From assembly GCF_964340395.1 (NCBI RefSeq), contig NC_135550.1, forward strand, positions 14,042,408 to 14,106,407: a stretch of DNA of 64,000 nt, written 5' to 3'. The translations under genes and the position numbers were made by a program. The notes under the pieces are model-generated. The model saw nothing but the letters and a program-made list of their open reading frames with translations. It made no database searches and had not been told where the DNA came from. Shown in pieces: positions 1-12,600 of the stretch. The stretch comes from Glandiceps talaboti. Taxonomy: Eukaryota > Hemichordata > Enteropneusta > Spengelidae. How positions within the stretch are numbered: position 1 is the first letter of the stretch; every line of letters starts with the position of its first letter.

Positions 1-818
1 GTTACTGAAATAGACTGTTGCAATGAACTCAAAATGTTTCCGTGTTCCTCAGTTACATCAAGCTGTACTCTACATTCCTTGGTGAAATCATAATGGCACT
101 TTTAGACAATAATCTTCATTGAAATGGCATCGACTGACAACTTAGACAGCCATACAGAGACCCAGACCAGAGAAAGAAGAACTGCATGGAAAGAAGAACT
201 TACATTTTGTACATCATGGTGTTCTATCAATATATGGCAGTACATACTACAAACCCTATACACCTTGTATAACCATGAACACAAGACTTCCAAAGCCTTT
301 ACTGTTTCTTAATCACTTCCCTTATTAAAACTAAGCCCAGCCTCACAAATTGGAGGAATCTCAACTGATTTTTGTATTTGCAGTGAGATAAGCAGAACGA
401 GAAGATGGTTAAATCATGTCAACAAAAATGAAGATTAATGAGCAATTAGATGTCCTTCAGCGGTGTGAAATATATCAAGGCAATGACCTCCTGACCTCCA
501 ATGGAGTCAACGGTGTCATTGCCAACAAATCAAGTCTGATTAGCTACAAAGTCATATGTCTAAAAAAACTGATAAATTCCTCAAATTCCAAGTGCAATGC
601 ACTATTTTCCCTACCATGAAGACATGATTGAAGGTCAAGTGGTGAGGTGGCTATAATCTTTTTATATCACTCCTCATGTGCATTGAGCACACAACAGCCA
701 TGAATCAATACACCTTCCAATGTTGAAATGAACTTCATGTTATCTTTTCAAATTTCACATCATGTTTTCCTAACTGAAATCCACACAACTTCAGCAGTTT
801 ATCTAACTTCTATTTCAT
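1..818. other. Non-coding DNA, possible 3' part of the 2DBD-NR locus
   Basis: Low CpG like the gene body. I searched the minus strand for ligand-binding-domain helix 10-12 patterns (LxxLPxLRxL, LHSE, LLxEI) and found none that is convincing. Short open frames here show no family resemblance. Confidence 0.5.
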
Positions 819-1396
819 AAAGAACTGTGACCTGCCCTAGGTTTTAGTTTGACCAAACTCTTCGTAAAGAACTGTGACCTGCCCTAAGTTTTAGTTTGAC
901 CAAACTTTTCCTAAAGAATTGTGACCTGCCCTAAGTTTTAGTTTGACCAAACTTTTCCTAAAGAACTGTGACCTGCCCCAAGTTTTAGTTTGACCAAACT
1001 TTTGCTAAAGAACTGTGACCTGCCCTAGGTTTTAGTTTGACCAAACTTTTGCTAAAGAACTGTGACCTGCCCTAGGTTTTAGTTTGACCAAACTCTTTGT
1101 AAAGAACTGTGACCTGCCCTAGGTTTTAGTTTGACCAAACTCTTTGTAAAGAACTGTGACCTGCCCTAGGTTTTAGTTTGACCAAACTCTTTGTAAAGAA
1201 CTGTGACCTGCCCTAGGTTTTAGTTTGACCAAACTCTTCGTAAAGAACTGTGACCTGCCCTAGGTTTTAGTTTGACCAAACTTTTCCTAAAGAACTGTGA
1301 CCTGCCCTAAGTTTTAGTTTGACCAAACTCTTCGTAAAGAACTGTGACCTGCCCTAAGTTTTAGTTTGACCAAACATTTCCTAAAGAACTGTGACC
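819..1396. repeat. 47-bp tandem array, 12 full copies plus a partial copy
   Basis: Units begin at 819, 866, 913 and every 47 bases to 1336, with a partial unit at 1383. Each begins AAAGAACTGTGACCTGCCC and ends near TTTGACCAAAC plus a variable TCTTCGT or TTTCCT tail. There are no indels between copies, so the array is young or homogenised. Each full unit holds TGACCT (AGGTCA on the gene's sense strand) and TGACCA. In the partial unit the first site is TGACCA. Confidence 0.97.
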
Positions 1397-2961
1397 AACC
1401 CAGCATTTCATAAACCCACCTGACATCACCTGTGAATGTATCTATTAGTCTGTCTATTGTCTCTACCTTATCGGATAAAGATGCCATGCAACCATAAGGA
1501 AGAAACAATAGCCACATACACCAAAGTGTTTGATGATGTAAGCATATGTCACCGAGCACCTATGTTGTCTCCATACCCAGAATTCCCTGCCCCAGAGTAC
1601 TGTTGGTCTTTTCATGGCTGTTTAGAATAATTTTATTTCTCTTATTTTTAGAGTAGTTCCACAACACAGAGGTGTTGAAAGTGACTTCTGGACATTAACT
1701 AAAGCAGCTAGGATGAAATCAGCTTTGCCTTTGTTCCTATTTAAGTATTTTAAATGAAGGTTTTGTGAACCCTGGTTTTAAACAGAACGGGGAAAGCTGA
1801 AAAATCCGGGCATCAGAATTTCCTCCACAGTGGAATATAATATTGGTTGGAAACACTGGTAAAAATGATTGTGGAACCAAGGACAATTTAAATACTTACT
1901 AAACAACGGAGTGAATCCCAACTAGCATACATTTTTGCTATTTTTTGTTGATTTTTACTGGTTAAAAAATTACTACACCAAATCTTTTAAATAAACACTA
2001 GAAACCGTTCAATTCTTCAGCTAACTTTCTACTGTGGAACAATAGTCAAATCCATTTAATTGTTTCTGAATAAATCATAAACTTGTGAGTTGCTGTGTAG
2101 TGTTTGATCTATATGTGATGATGCTACATTTACATATTTCAGACTTGCATGCATAATTTACCAAATCAGCATAAATATAGGAATTAAAAAAATTATGAGC
2201 TACAGCTACTGGGTGTTTCATAAACTGTATACTCAGTGTAAGAGTTGATAATACTTCAGATACAGAATCCTTGAATATTTTAACCATGAACTTTTCACTT
2301 AGGAGATAGTAGTTGATAATTTATGGTGTTGAAGTAACTGATCATCAAACAACTGCTTTCAGAGATACCAGTCAACACAGTCTGGGCCTTGATTCAAAGT
2401 CATGGTGTTTTCGTTATGGTAGGGGATATGGAAATCTATGCAAATGTGACTAGATTTTCCTTCTCTGTTATTGGGGTTTCCAACCCTGACTGTCAGGGGC
2501 ATGTCTTGTGGTGATGAACTCTGTCTACTGGCCAAATTACTGATACACTTCACAGTACTCCCTGTACACTGAGGTACAACTGATCACTTCTGGACCAATA
2601 CTTCATATTTAAAAGTTTCTGGTTTGATAACGATGATTTTGCATTGGAACAAACTTTCTGACACCCTCACAGTAAAAAAATAAAACATATAACATTGTTG
2701 TTCTGACTTTTTTTATACCCACCCAATTCTAGTCAAATTGATATATGGGTGGGGGATGATCACGCAATAGATCAGACATGCTGGTTGACCTGACCCAGCT
2801 AGGTACACAGTACATCACAATAAAGTTAGATTGACCTACAATTCAACTCCTCCGCTCGATAACAAAAACAACACTTACGGAAAAAAGTCAAAACAGGCTA
2901 AGATTAGTCAAAATGATGATTTAAAAAAAAAAAAAAAATGAAGACAGTACAAATTTCTCAC
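1397..2961. other. Non-coding DNA downstream of exon 9, intron or 3' region
   Basis: Exon 10 of the receptor is expected in or beyond this stretch, since 3' introns in the gene are only 0.4-0.7 kb. No frame gives a recognisable helix 10-12. A poly-A run on the plus strand lies at about 2922-2938. Nothing else is recognised. Confidence 0.5.
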
Positions 2962-2965
2962 AAAC

Positions 2966-3046
2966 CTTTAATTGAAATCTTCAAAGCATCTTCTATAACT
3001 TGTTGTAGCTTTGTGACAGACTCCCTGCCTGCTAACTGGGGTGCAT
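2966..3046 (-). CDS. 2DBD-NR: 2DBD-NR exon 9: ligand-binding domain helix 9
   Basis: The acceptor AATTTATCTGTAG precedes two bases completing Asn1035, then residues 1036-1061: APQLAGRES followed by [17 protein letters not shown]. This matches the NP(D)xxGLxxRxxVexLQ region before and through helix 9. Two donors are possible: GTTTGT after 2966 (phase 1) or GTGAGA after 2962 (phase 2, four bases longer). The downstream exon that would decide between them was not identified. The polypyrimidine tract is weak, so confidence is lower than for the other ligand-binding-domain exons. Confidence 0.82.
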
Positions 3047-6000
3047 CTACAGATAAATTGTTTACCAAATGCTCATCAAAAACCTCATTAAAAAAAGTTT
3101 CAATCTTTAAATAAAGTGTCAAAAAATTAACTATTAAACATGTATTCCTTTTTACACACATTTCCCTCCCAACGACTCACTACAGTAGATCGCAGTATGT
3201 ACTGCAGTTACAGTCATCATTTCATTGCTGTTTGGCCATAAAACATGTTGTTCAAAAGTCAAATTCAGCTTCAATTGTAAAATAAATACAAAATGTTATT
3301 TTTGAAAACTTTTGTAATACGTGGGTGATACCTGATTGGTACTAACAACGCAGTGTGAAACTCAAACGATTCTCAGTTCAGTGTATCTCATATGCACTGC
3401 CATTCGGTCACCCAATAGCATTAAAACCTTCACTAGCTGCAATCAATATTATCCATAAGCAGTACAGAAACAGGTTGATTGCCTTTGAGGGCGCTGATTT
3501 TTGGGTGCAGACCGAAAAATCAATTTGATTTAATTTATCGTGTATACAGTTACAAAAAAATACACTGACCCATAGATGATATAACACTGCCCATAGTGTA
3601 CGATATTATGAGTAAGTTATTGTATCTAAAAAAACATTTTATTTAAAGAAACGCTCCAGTTGCAGTGCAGTTTTAAGCGGCTACAAAAACATTCATGTTG
3701 GAAGAGTGCTGTCCTCACTAAACAGGTTATTACTATGCTTACTTGGATTAGCAATAATCATAGCAGTATACAGTCCAAGTTCTTCAGGTCTCAGTGCTAA
3801 TTTTCTGAAGTCCACAACAAAACGATCCAACAATGTCTTGAAGTATGATACGATATTCTTTAGGGATTCCATATCCAGAATAGTTCTAACAAACCAGTCA
3901 TAAACGTTCTCCTGATAGGCAAGAAATGGTGCCTGGCCAGCAAAGGCACTATGTTTGATTAAAACGATCTGGTCACATATTGCAAGGTCTCGAAATCCTA
4001 AGTGGTGGAGATAAGAAACAACATGCATTTATCAAACAAACAGAAAATGAGTGTAAACTTCACAAATCAAATACAACCGTAGATAAATCTGTATCATTCC
4101 ATTCTGTACTTGATGGTTTGTCATGACTAGTGATGTCACAGTACTAAATGATATCATTATTACATTGTCCCTCAATATACACATGATATGATCTTCCTGC
4201 ATTGTTTCAAGTAGTAACATCCGGAATAGTTTCACGACAATCAAAGCTTAGATAAAACCATGGGCATTGCACATGAAAAAGTAGTACCTCATAATGGCTC
4301 ATCATTTCATACATTGCATTTTCCAGGAATTTCCTGGAATAGATTAACTTTGTCCAGGATTTTTCCCCCAATGGAATTTTGGACAATGCAGGATTAAAGA
4401 ACCACGCACATCTGTACAGTAATTATTAAAGCTATTATTGGTTTAAAAAAGAAGACCCCCTACTGTACCATGACTTCTTCCATGAGGAGAGATATGCATA
4501 GTATTTACCTGGAACTTTCTTTGCAAATTTGATAATAGATGAATCTTGGCACAAGACACGTTCTTTGACTTTATCCCACGCTGAACCAACAGGACGACCA
4601 GACCGACTGACCTACAAATTAAATATAGTGTTTTACATAGTTTAGTTAATCAACCTTACAAGTTGAATAGCTAGGACAATAAGTGAAATACAATTTGTAA
4701 ATGGTGTCACTTTGAACTTGGGCCAGTGCTGCCAAAATAAGTCAGAGAGATATTTGTAACATTGTATTATCACTTTGAAGGACAGAGCTGGCTAAAGAAG
4801 TATGACAGATATTTCAAAAATTGCGTCGTTTTTGAAGTTGACATTTGTAAAATGGTGACACTTTGAATTGAAGTTGGCCAGGGGTGGCAAATTTAAGTCA
4901 GACAGATAGCGTCACTGCAATTTGCGACGTTGTATGCATTCTAAAAATTTAAAGTGGTACAAAATTACAATTTTGCGTAAATGAAGGAATTCATTCCTAC
5001 CTCAACAGAAGCCTTGGAATGCTCTTCAGAGTCACAGTATGCAGTCATTGCTTGGTGCATAGAGTTAAGAGCCTCTCGTATGTGTCGTCTAATCTGTTGA
5101 GGAGTTACAGTCATAGGTGTTGTACAACCTTCTCCATCATATTCATCTGGATCTGGATGTTCCCTCTTCATTGATTTGGTACATACTGTAGGATAGGAAA
5201 TGATAGGTACAGCATACACTTGTACTCCTTTTCCTCCGACACTTATTTCATCTTTTACAGAGTTATTCTTTCTTGAATTATTGACATGTTTGTTATCACG
5301 TCCCATATGCATGGATGATCTTTCCTTAGCCACGTTCCTGTCATTGGGTAAACGGTTAGGTGGTGACGCTTGCAGTATCGTCCTCTCAGTACCAGCATAC
5401 CTGTTGTTGATCGAACGATGAACGGATTGAGCTTGCAGTTTTGGTCTCTCAGAAATCAGATTTCTATCATTGCTTGTGCAAGTCACCGGGGAAGGGTGTT
5501 GTTTTGACTTCTCATCACAGCTGTTTTGAATTGTTGGTTTTTCATCTGCCAGTTCCTTTGACACTCTTTCCCAGAAAGCCTGGAATCCATCCAAACCAAT
5601 GGAATAATCCTCTCCCTCATCTTGTTTCTGAGGATGCATTCTGGCTTCCAGGTCTGGATAGTTCCAGTGTCCCGTCCTCTCTTGATTCTGCTGTACATGT
5701 TCTTTCAAATGTTTGTTCTGTTGGTGCTTCACTGCAAGATTTGGGTGTGATTGGCTCATACCTGAGTTGTCGAGTTCTTTGACATCTTGAGCATAGGGCT
5801 CAAGTTCTGGAAATACACTGGGCATACTGTTCTGTCTATGACTGGCCCCAGAGACACTTGTGGTTTTGCACATATTGGATGCAGTAATATGGTCTTGCTG
5901 TTGTCTGACTGGTACGGGTGGGTAGGGCACTGAATCAACTTTAACATCATGTGGATTGGTGGTATTATATGACCAACTATCGATACCATTAGGTTTAGTG

Positions 6001-9000
6001 ACAGGATGGTCTATATCTTCATATGATATAACTGGTATTGACTCAATGGTACTTGAGTAGTAAGGCTCTTGACTTGTCTGGCTAAGTTGGTCTGGCATCT
6101 CTGATACAACACCATCACAACTACTCGGAGAATAGCTGTAAATAGGTTTCTCTAATGGGTAGCTACTGGCTTCTGTTTTCACTTGGTGTTGGTCATGAAT
6201 ACAACGGATAACATTAGGTCTTACAGTTCTCAGTGTGTTCGTAACACCTACCTGGCATTCAGGTCTCTGTGGATTGTACAACTCTTCTTTCAATGGCACT
6301 GGATAAACGTGAGAATTACTGCTACTTGGGCTGTGATAATTGGAATGTCGTTCGACAGTTGATGACATCATACAAGTTGAAGGGGGTGGAAAGCGCAGTC
6401 CAGACCCTAAGTCAACCAAATATGTTGTGTTGTACTGACTAGAATGTTGGGACGATGCTGGATGGTGCATAGGTACTGAGCTGCTATATTTTGGTTCATT
6501 TTGGCAAGTCATTTTTATATTACTGGATGGGGGCATACAACTGTCCTGACTGACCGTTGAAGGGCAACTGGTCATCTCCATTGTATATGTTTGTTTGGTT
6601 GGTGCACTGCCACTTGTGTTTAATGATGGTGATGATGTTGGTGTATTCATGACAGGAATGCCAGTGTAATCTTCAGCATCAATGATCTTCTGAATAGCTA
6701 CCAAGTTACATTCTCCAGTCAGTCCACTGAAGTCGGATGGCCCTGGAACAGTTTGGATGGGGTCATAGAATGGACTGACATTGTCTTGAGTTTGTGGTGA
6801 TACCAGGTGCTCACTTGATGGCGGAGAATTGTAATACTTACTCTCATAACCTTGACTGTCATGATTTTGATTTTGATTTTGATAGCCGTTAATCATATTT
6901 GGTGATGAAAGATTACTACTTTCTTGAGAATTTATCTCAAGTTCTTCAAAGTCCTGTGACACTTCTGTGACATCTGCTATCTGTTCTTTTGGATTTTCCC
7001 ACTGTGGTAGATACTGGGCGGTATGATACACAAATCTTGAAGGTGGTGAATGCTGAGATGATGGAGTTGGGAACCTGTTTTCTGAGTCTCCTTTAGGTGA
7101 TGGTGTTCCTAAACTACTGGCAGTCTCATTCTTCTCCCTGTCATAAGTGATTGGTGGGACTTCTGGTTTTAGATGGAAAAGAAGAATAAATTATACCAAT
7201 ACATGCTTCTATTTACAAAATAGTAACTTCAGTATTTCAATGGAAATCATATAAAAGTTACGATGAATGTCACTGTTTTGATTGACCATGTTAGCAAAGT
7301 GCTGTAACTGACTGTCAGGGTGCTGTACATTTCAGGACTGTAAATGTTGACACTGGTGGGCAGGATGCTGTAAATGTTGACACTGATGGGCAGGGTGCTG
7401 TAAATGTAAGGACTGATAGGCAGGGTGCTGTAAATGTAAGGACTGATAGGCAGGCTGCTATAAATGTTCACAGTGTAAATGTTGACACTGATGGTCAGGG
7501 TACTGTAAATGTAAGGACTGATAGGCAGGGTACTGTAAATGTAAGGACTGATAGGCAGGCTGCTATAAATGTTCACAGTGTAAATGTTGACACTGATGGA
7601 CAGGGTATTGTAAATGTTGACACTGATGGACAGGATGCTGTAAATGTTGACACTGATGGGTAGGCTACTGTAAATGTAAAGACTGATAGGCAGGATGCTG
7701 TAAATGGTGATATTGATGGGCAGGGTGCTGTAAATTTTGACACACATGTTAACACTACATATATGTTTAAATGGACAATATAATGTTAGCGATCACTCAC
7801 TTTTTTCATCCTTGCCATCCTTGTGGTGACGTCCAAGTTGAATTTCTTGAGGAGAAAAACAATAAACTGAACATGTTAGACTTGTGAGTCAAAGATACTA
7901 TGGAATTAGTGGATTTTAGTAGTGGTAATATATAAATAAATAAATAAATAAGTGCAGGCATTTGAGGCATGCTACAAGAGGTAGTAGGAAGAAAACAATT
8001 CTGGATAGCTTTCCATGAATCCCAATCAGTTTCCGAGTTCAAAGTCATTGACAGTACCAATTATCACTTCCAAGTTCAATAACAATACAGAGTTACTGTA
8101 CCAATTATCAACTCCCAGTTCATCGTTATCTTACAAGATACACTGTCCATTTAATTCACCGTCTGTACTGTATGATATATGCTATGGAGAATGCTTTTTT
8201 TCCTCTCCCCTAGTTTTCAACGCAAGAAAACGATACAGAAGTAAAAGAAACACTAAAATTCGGGATGAACATAACTGTAAAAGCAAAAATAAAACCGTTA
8301 GTATCATGCTGTGTTATGGCAGACATGACAGAACAAAAAGACACAACAGTGCAAACAGAAATTAGTTAATAAAATAAGAAGAAACTAATAAATTAATAAT
8401 TACTCATATAGTTAGATGTCTTACTATCACGGGACATTCCCTCAGTCAAGCATTTCTGATAGCGACAGAATCGACACAGATTACGAGTTGTTGGCGTTAT
8501 ATCGCAATCTTTGCTTCCTTGACATTTGTAGTTCACATGATCACCGGAATTAGAGCTTCGTCGAAAGAAGCCCTGTTGATAGATAAAAAGTGATAACACA
8601 AATTCTTAGCCATATTTATACATAAACGAACTCCATATAATCATCACGATGCATTAATGGAAAGAAACTAATTTCTGTTTAACCAGTAAATAGGTAATAA
8701 AATTTGAGTAGATTGCTTGCTTTGGATTAGGAGCTACATGCAATTGTCAAATGAGAGGAGGTAATCATTCAAATTTATGTAAATACTCAAAGTTTACATT
8801 TTTATGACTCATTTTCAGATTACATGTTATTCTTGAACAGACTCGGTATCTCAAAAACTGGTCAATTCCATTACTCTGCACTTTTAAGTCAATAATCATT
8901 TCTATGAAAGGATTAACCAAGTAAGCTATCTCAGAGACATTTATGTCTTAAGATGAAAGACAACAAATAATCTGTTCTATACTGGGATTCTCCTCGTACA

Positions 9001-9526
9001 CAAGACATGAGATGAGAAGAAATGAAGTCAACTTAACAGTAATTTGAAGGCAAACAAACAAAACTAATGGGAAGGAAGGAAGGAAGATGAACGAGAAACC
9101 TTTGTATAATTTAAGATGGCTTACAGCAAAGACTAAATGTATTCTTTGAAAGCAATTATTTCAGTGAAAGTTGAATAGCAATGATAAGTTTGTAAGATAT
9201 TGATGAGACAGCTTCACATTCATCCACGTCGTACGACATAGATTAACAAATCTATCTATTATCAAGACCACTTTAATTAGTTTAAATAGTCATCTGGTCA
9301 CTACATCTAAAAACAATATTGATTTGCAATAATGATACTGTATTAGATTCATATATATTCTAATGTCTGAGATACTTAGGTTACATTCTTAAGCTGTGTA
9401 GTTTTTGTCTAATGAATGAGGCTATAGCCTGCAGATCAACGTCTGTTTACTCTTGAAATGACATCAATAAACAATAGAGTTTTAGGGATGAGTTTTTGAA
9501 AGCACTACTTTGATATTGGTGTGTGT

Positions 9527-9566
<40 letters not shown>

Positions 9567-9574
9567 ATGTGTGT

Positions 9575-9613
<39 letters not shown>

Positions 9614-12600
9614 CGTGTGTGCGTGTGTGTGGGTATGTTGATTGGGAAGTATGTGACATTTACCCTGCTAAAAATGGCCACATTGTGCAAAATTGATCTT
9701 GTATTGGGCCAAATTGTGCCATCCTTTATCAGTGCTATATAGTTTAGATACTCAAATTAAAGACAATTTTTTCATCGGTCAAACAATCAAAAGTGCGTTT
9801 TCAGGCCAGTGACACATATGGTAAGAGATATAGGGGAACATCAAATGTTGGTGCGTCACAGAGAAATTAGTGTACGTCAATGGCGTGTCATATTTGCGTA
9901 TAGGGCACACAGGTTACTGCATCCTGACACATTTGTTATTAATTGCAATATAATTCAAACCAATTTTGCTGTGTGACACATATACTTATCAGCCTTATTT
10001 ATACTTTCATTGGTAACTTAATACCTATTACCGAGAAGAAATATTGCTCAACGTGATAGTTGTTTATTTAAAAATTATCCTATTGCATTACATGTAACCT
10101 TTCAGAATGAATAAATAAAGACTCCGCCATGTGGACAGGATGCCATCTAATTTGACTACTATATACCTTACCTTGCATCCTTCACATGTGTAAACCCCAA
10201 AATGAATTCCTGAAGACACATCACCACATACACGACATAAAATCTGATCTGGTGTTGGTCTTTTGGGTGTTTTTGCTGTAAAATAAAAAGGAGTATTGGG
10301 TGTCACAAAAGATGCACTTATTATGTAGATTTTCAAAAAGTTATATTCTTAAATAAGCATGATTGCATCATTTTTTTTTTGCACAGTGTAATTTACTTTA
10401 CTCTTGATTTGATTTGATAACCAACATATTTTATTATTGGGACAATCCCAAAAAATGTGTAATATCATATTGGATATAAATGGTTGTAAAAGCAAATAAA
10501 ACTGTGATTGTACATATTTCTTAATCTATCAAATATGCCAGTATAATGATCTAATTCACACAAGTAATTATGAGTAATTATACCGAAATAGTTATATGAA
10601 AAAACAAACAAAGCATAAATGTAAGTGTGGCGTCGTTACTTGGGGTATTTGCATGAGTGCTTGCGTTATTTTCTGCAGCTGTACTTTCATGAGTGAAGTG
10701 AGTAAAAGTGCAGCAGAGAACACTGCAATCATGTCTGCAAATACCCCCCGAGTACCCACACTCACACCTCTGGAGGTTCTGTTATTATTACGCTGAAATG
10801 GTGAAATTCCATAAGAATCACACTGCGATCTTGTAATTTCATGTACACGGAGTGATCACACTCATTTAAATATCATGCAAATATCATCAATTATTATATA
10901 TTCATAACAATATGTTAAGATTTGAGATGAAAAGTAGTTTGAGATAGTAATAATCATATAGAAATGACATAATATAATTTATAATACATCTTTAGGATGC
11001 CCCTAAAATTGCATTGTGCAGTTGGTGCAATCTGATTTTTATGAAAGAGAGAAGGTATGGTGATCAGAATGTAAAAGAGAACATGACTTTAGGACAAGTA
11101 TGACAAATAAATCAAAAAAGTCTTTTCCTGGTTCAGATTAGCAGTAGTAGAGTGCGATGCTGCTCTGTGATGTGATGCAGTTACAAGTGATATCAAGTAC
11201 TGCAACACAAGAACTGTGATGCAGATATGTACACATGTTTTGAATGATGCAATTCAACTGACATGGTAGCTTAGACTGTGTGAATGGTTGGTTAAAGATT
11301 ACCACATCTGATGCATAGGTGGTGGACTCTGTAGTCCCAAGGGAGTTGTTGAAGTGTATAAAAAGGTGATTGTGCCACTATAGGTCTGTGCCAGGATGGT
11401 GATGATCGGAGATTGCTTTTGAGCACAGTGTAGGAAAGTGCTTGCATAAAATATAACAATATGTTGTAGCAGCTATGTGTAGTTCATACAATTATAATGT
11501 AGTTCATCTCAGGATGTGGTTTTAAGTGAACTATTAAATTGAGACACCGGCTAAGAATTATGAGGCAGCTGTTTAGCGAGTGACTGATGCAGTTCAAATA
11601 CTCTGCCATGGTTCAACTTGTGAATAATGTGAGTGATCTGATGCACCCCAGCTCGGAAATAAATTCAGCTGCTCAGAAAAGTGAATTATGCAGTTTGATG
11701 TGGTTCAACCCAAAAAAGTTATTTGATTCACTTCAACTCAAAAAATATGATGTAAAATCTACTTAACAGTGTGAATCATGCAATATGAAATGTAGTTTGA
11801 CCAATTCCTAACACAGTTAAAAATGATTTGATGCACTTCAACATATATGAATTGCTGTTTGTTTATTTCTCTTGTCACTGTCCTATATATGGCATCTCGC
11901 ACTCACTGGTAAAGAAGTCAATGGTTTCAGTTCTAAACTAAAGATTTTACTCTTCATGTGTGAATGGCTGTCTACAAACTTTCATTCCTCATAATTGGTT
12001 AAGTTAGTTCTGCTATCAAACTCTATGCAACGTACCCGGCGTATCACAAAGCTTTGAAAATGATACAAAAAAAACCCGAATTGATGTTGGAGAGTTATAT
12101 ACATTGACAAATTATTGCGATGAACATTTCAAGTACCTCAGAAACCAGATTGTAATTTTTAATCCTACAAATGATTCATTATCATTTAAATCACTATTAG
12201 TTTTTGTCCTGGCTGAATTATTGACAAGATCTAGAATTATACTAAGTACAGAGATTTCTAATTTATGAAGCAATACGTGTACGTACTGGCCTACTTGGCA
12301 AATCTGTGTCAGATAAATACCAAAGACTGAATGAAAGTAGGCCATATTCTAAAAAAGCTAACCTTTTCTACACATGCCTACAGCGATGCATTTTCGGAAT
12401 CTACAGGCTTGACACAACAACCGGGTAGTGGGTGTGATTTCACATCTCTGACCATTTGCACAAACAAACTCAGGCTCTCCCTTCCTAGTACTGCGAATGA
12501 AGAAAATCTGTAAAGAAAACGGTATATTTTATTATAAATTCTAAAAATTCTTGTTGAATATTTGCAGAAATGGGTATTCAATGCTCGTCACGTGAATCAA

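Noticed and set aside
1770-1910. Minus-strand frame with STVEEILM, resembling an AF-2 motif
   Set aside because: No helix 10-11 precedes it and the distance from helix 9 is too short. Probably chance.
2075-2287. Minus-strand frame with EVLSTLTLSIQFMK as ligand-binding-domain helix 10-11
   Set aside because: Weak likeness to LRTLxxLHSE, but the phases left by exon 9 give stops soon after the only good acceptor. No AF-2 follows.
2700-2800. Short minus-strand frame ending LLRDHPPPIYQFD as the receptor's C-terminus
   Set aside because: It fits one exon 9 donor phase, but it is only about 22 codons, has a poor acceptor tract and lacks helices 10-12.
3693-3742. Extension of exon 8 to the in-frame stop (…[12 protein letters not shown]…)
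   Set aside because: A strong GTAAGC donor at 3742 and a phase-matched exon 9 continuing the ligand-binding domain make this intronic. It could be an unspliced truncated isoform.
7247-7747. 166-codon minus-strand frame with [10 protein letters not shown] units, between receptor exons 5 and 6
   Set aside because: It is the 30-bp minisatellite. Good splice sites at 7163 and 7801 and the phase match exclude it from the receptor.
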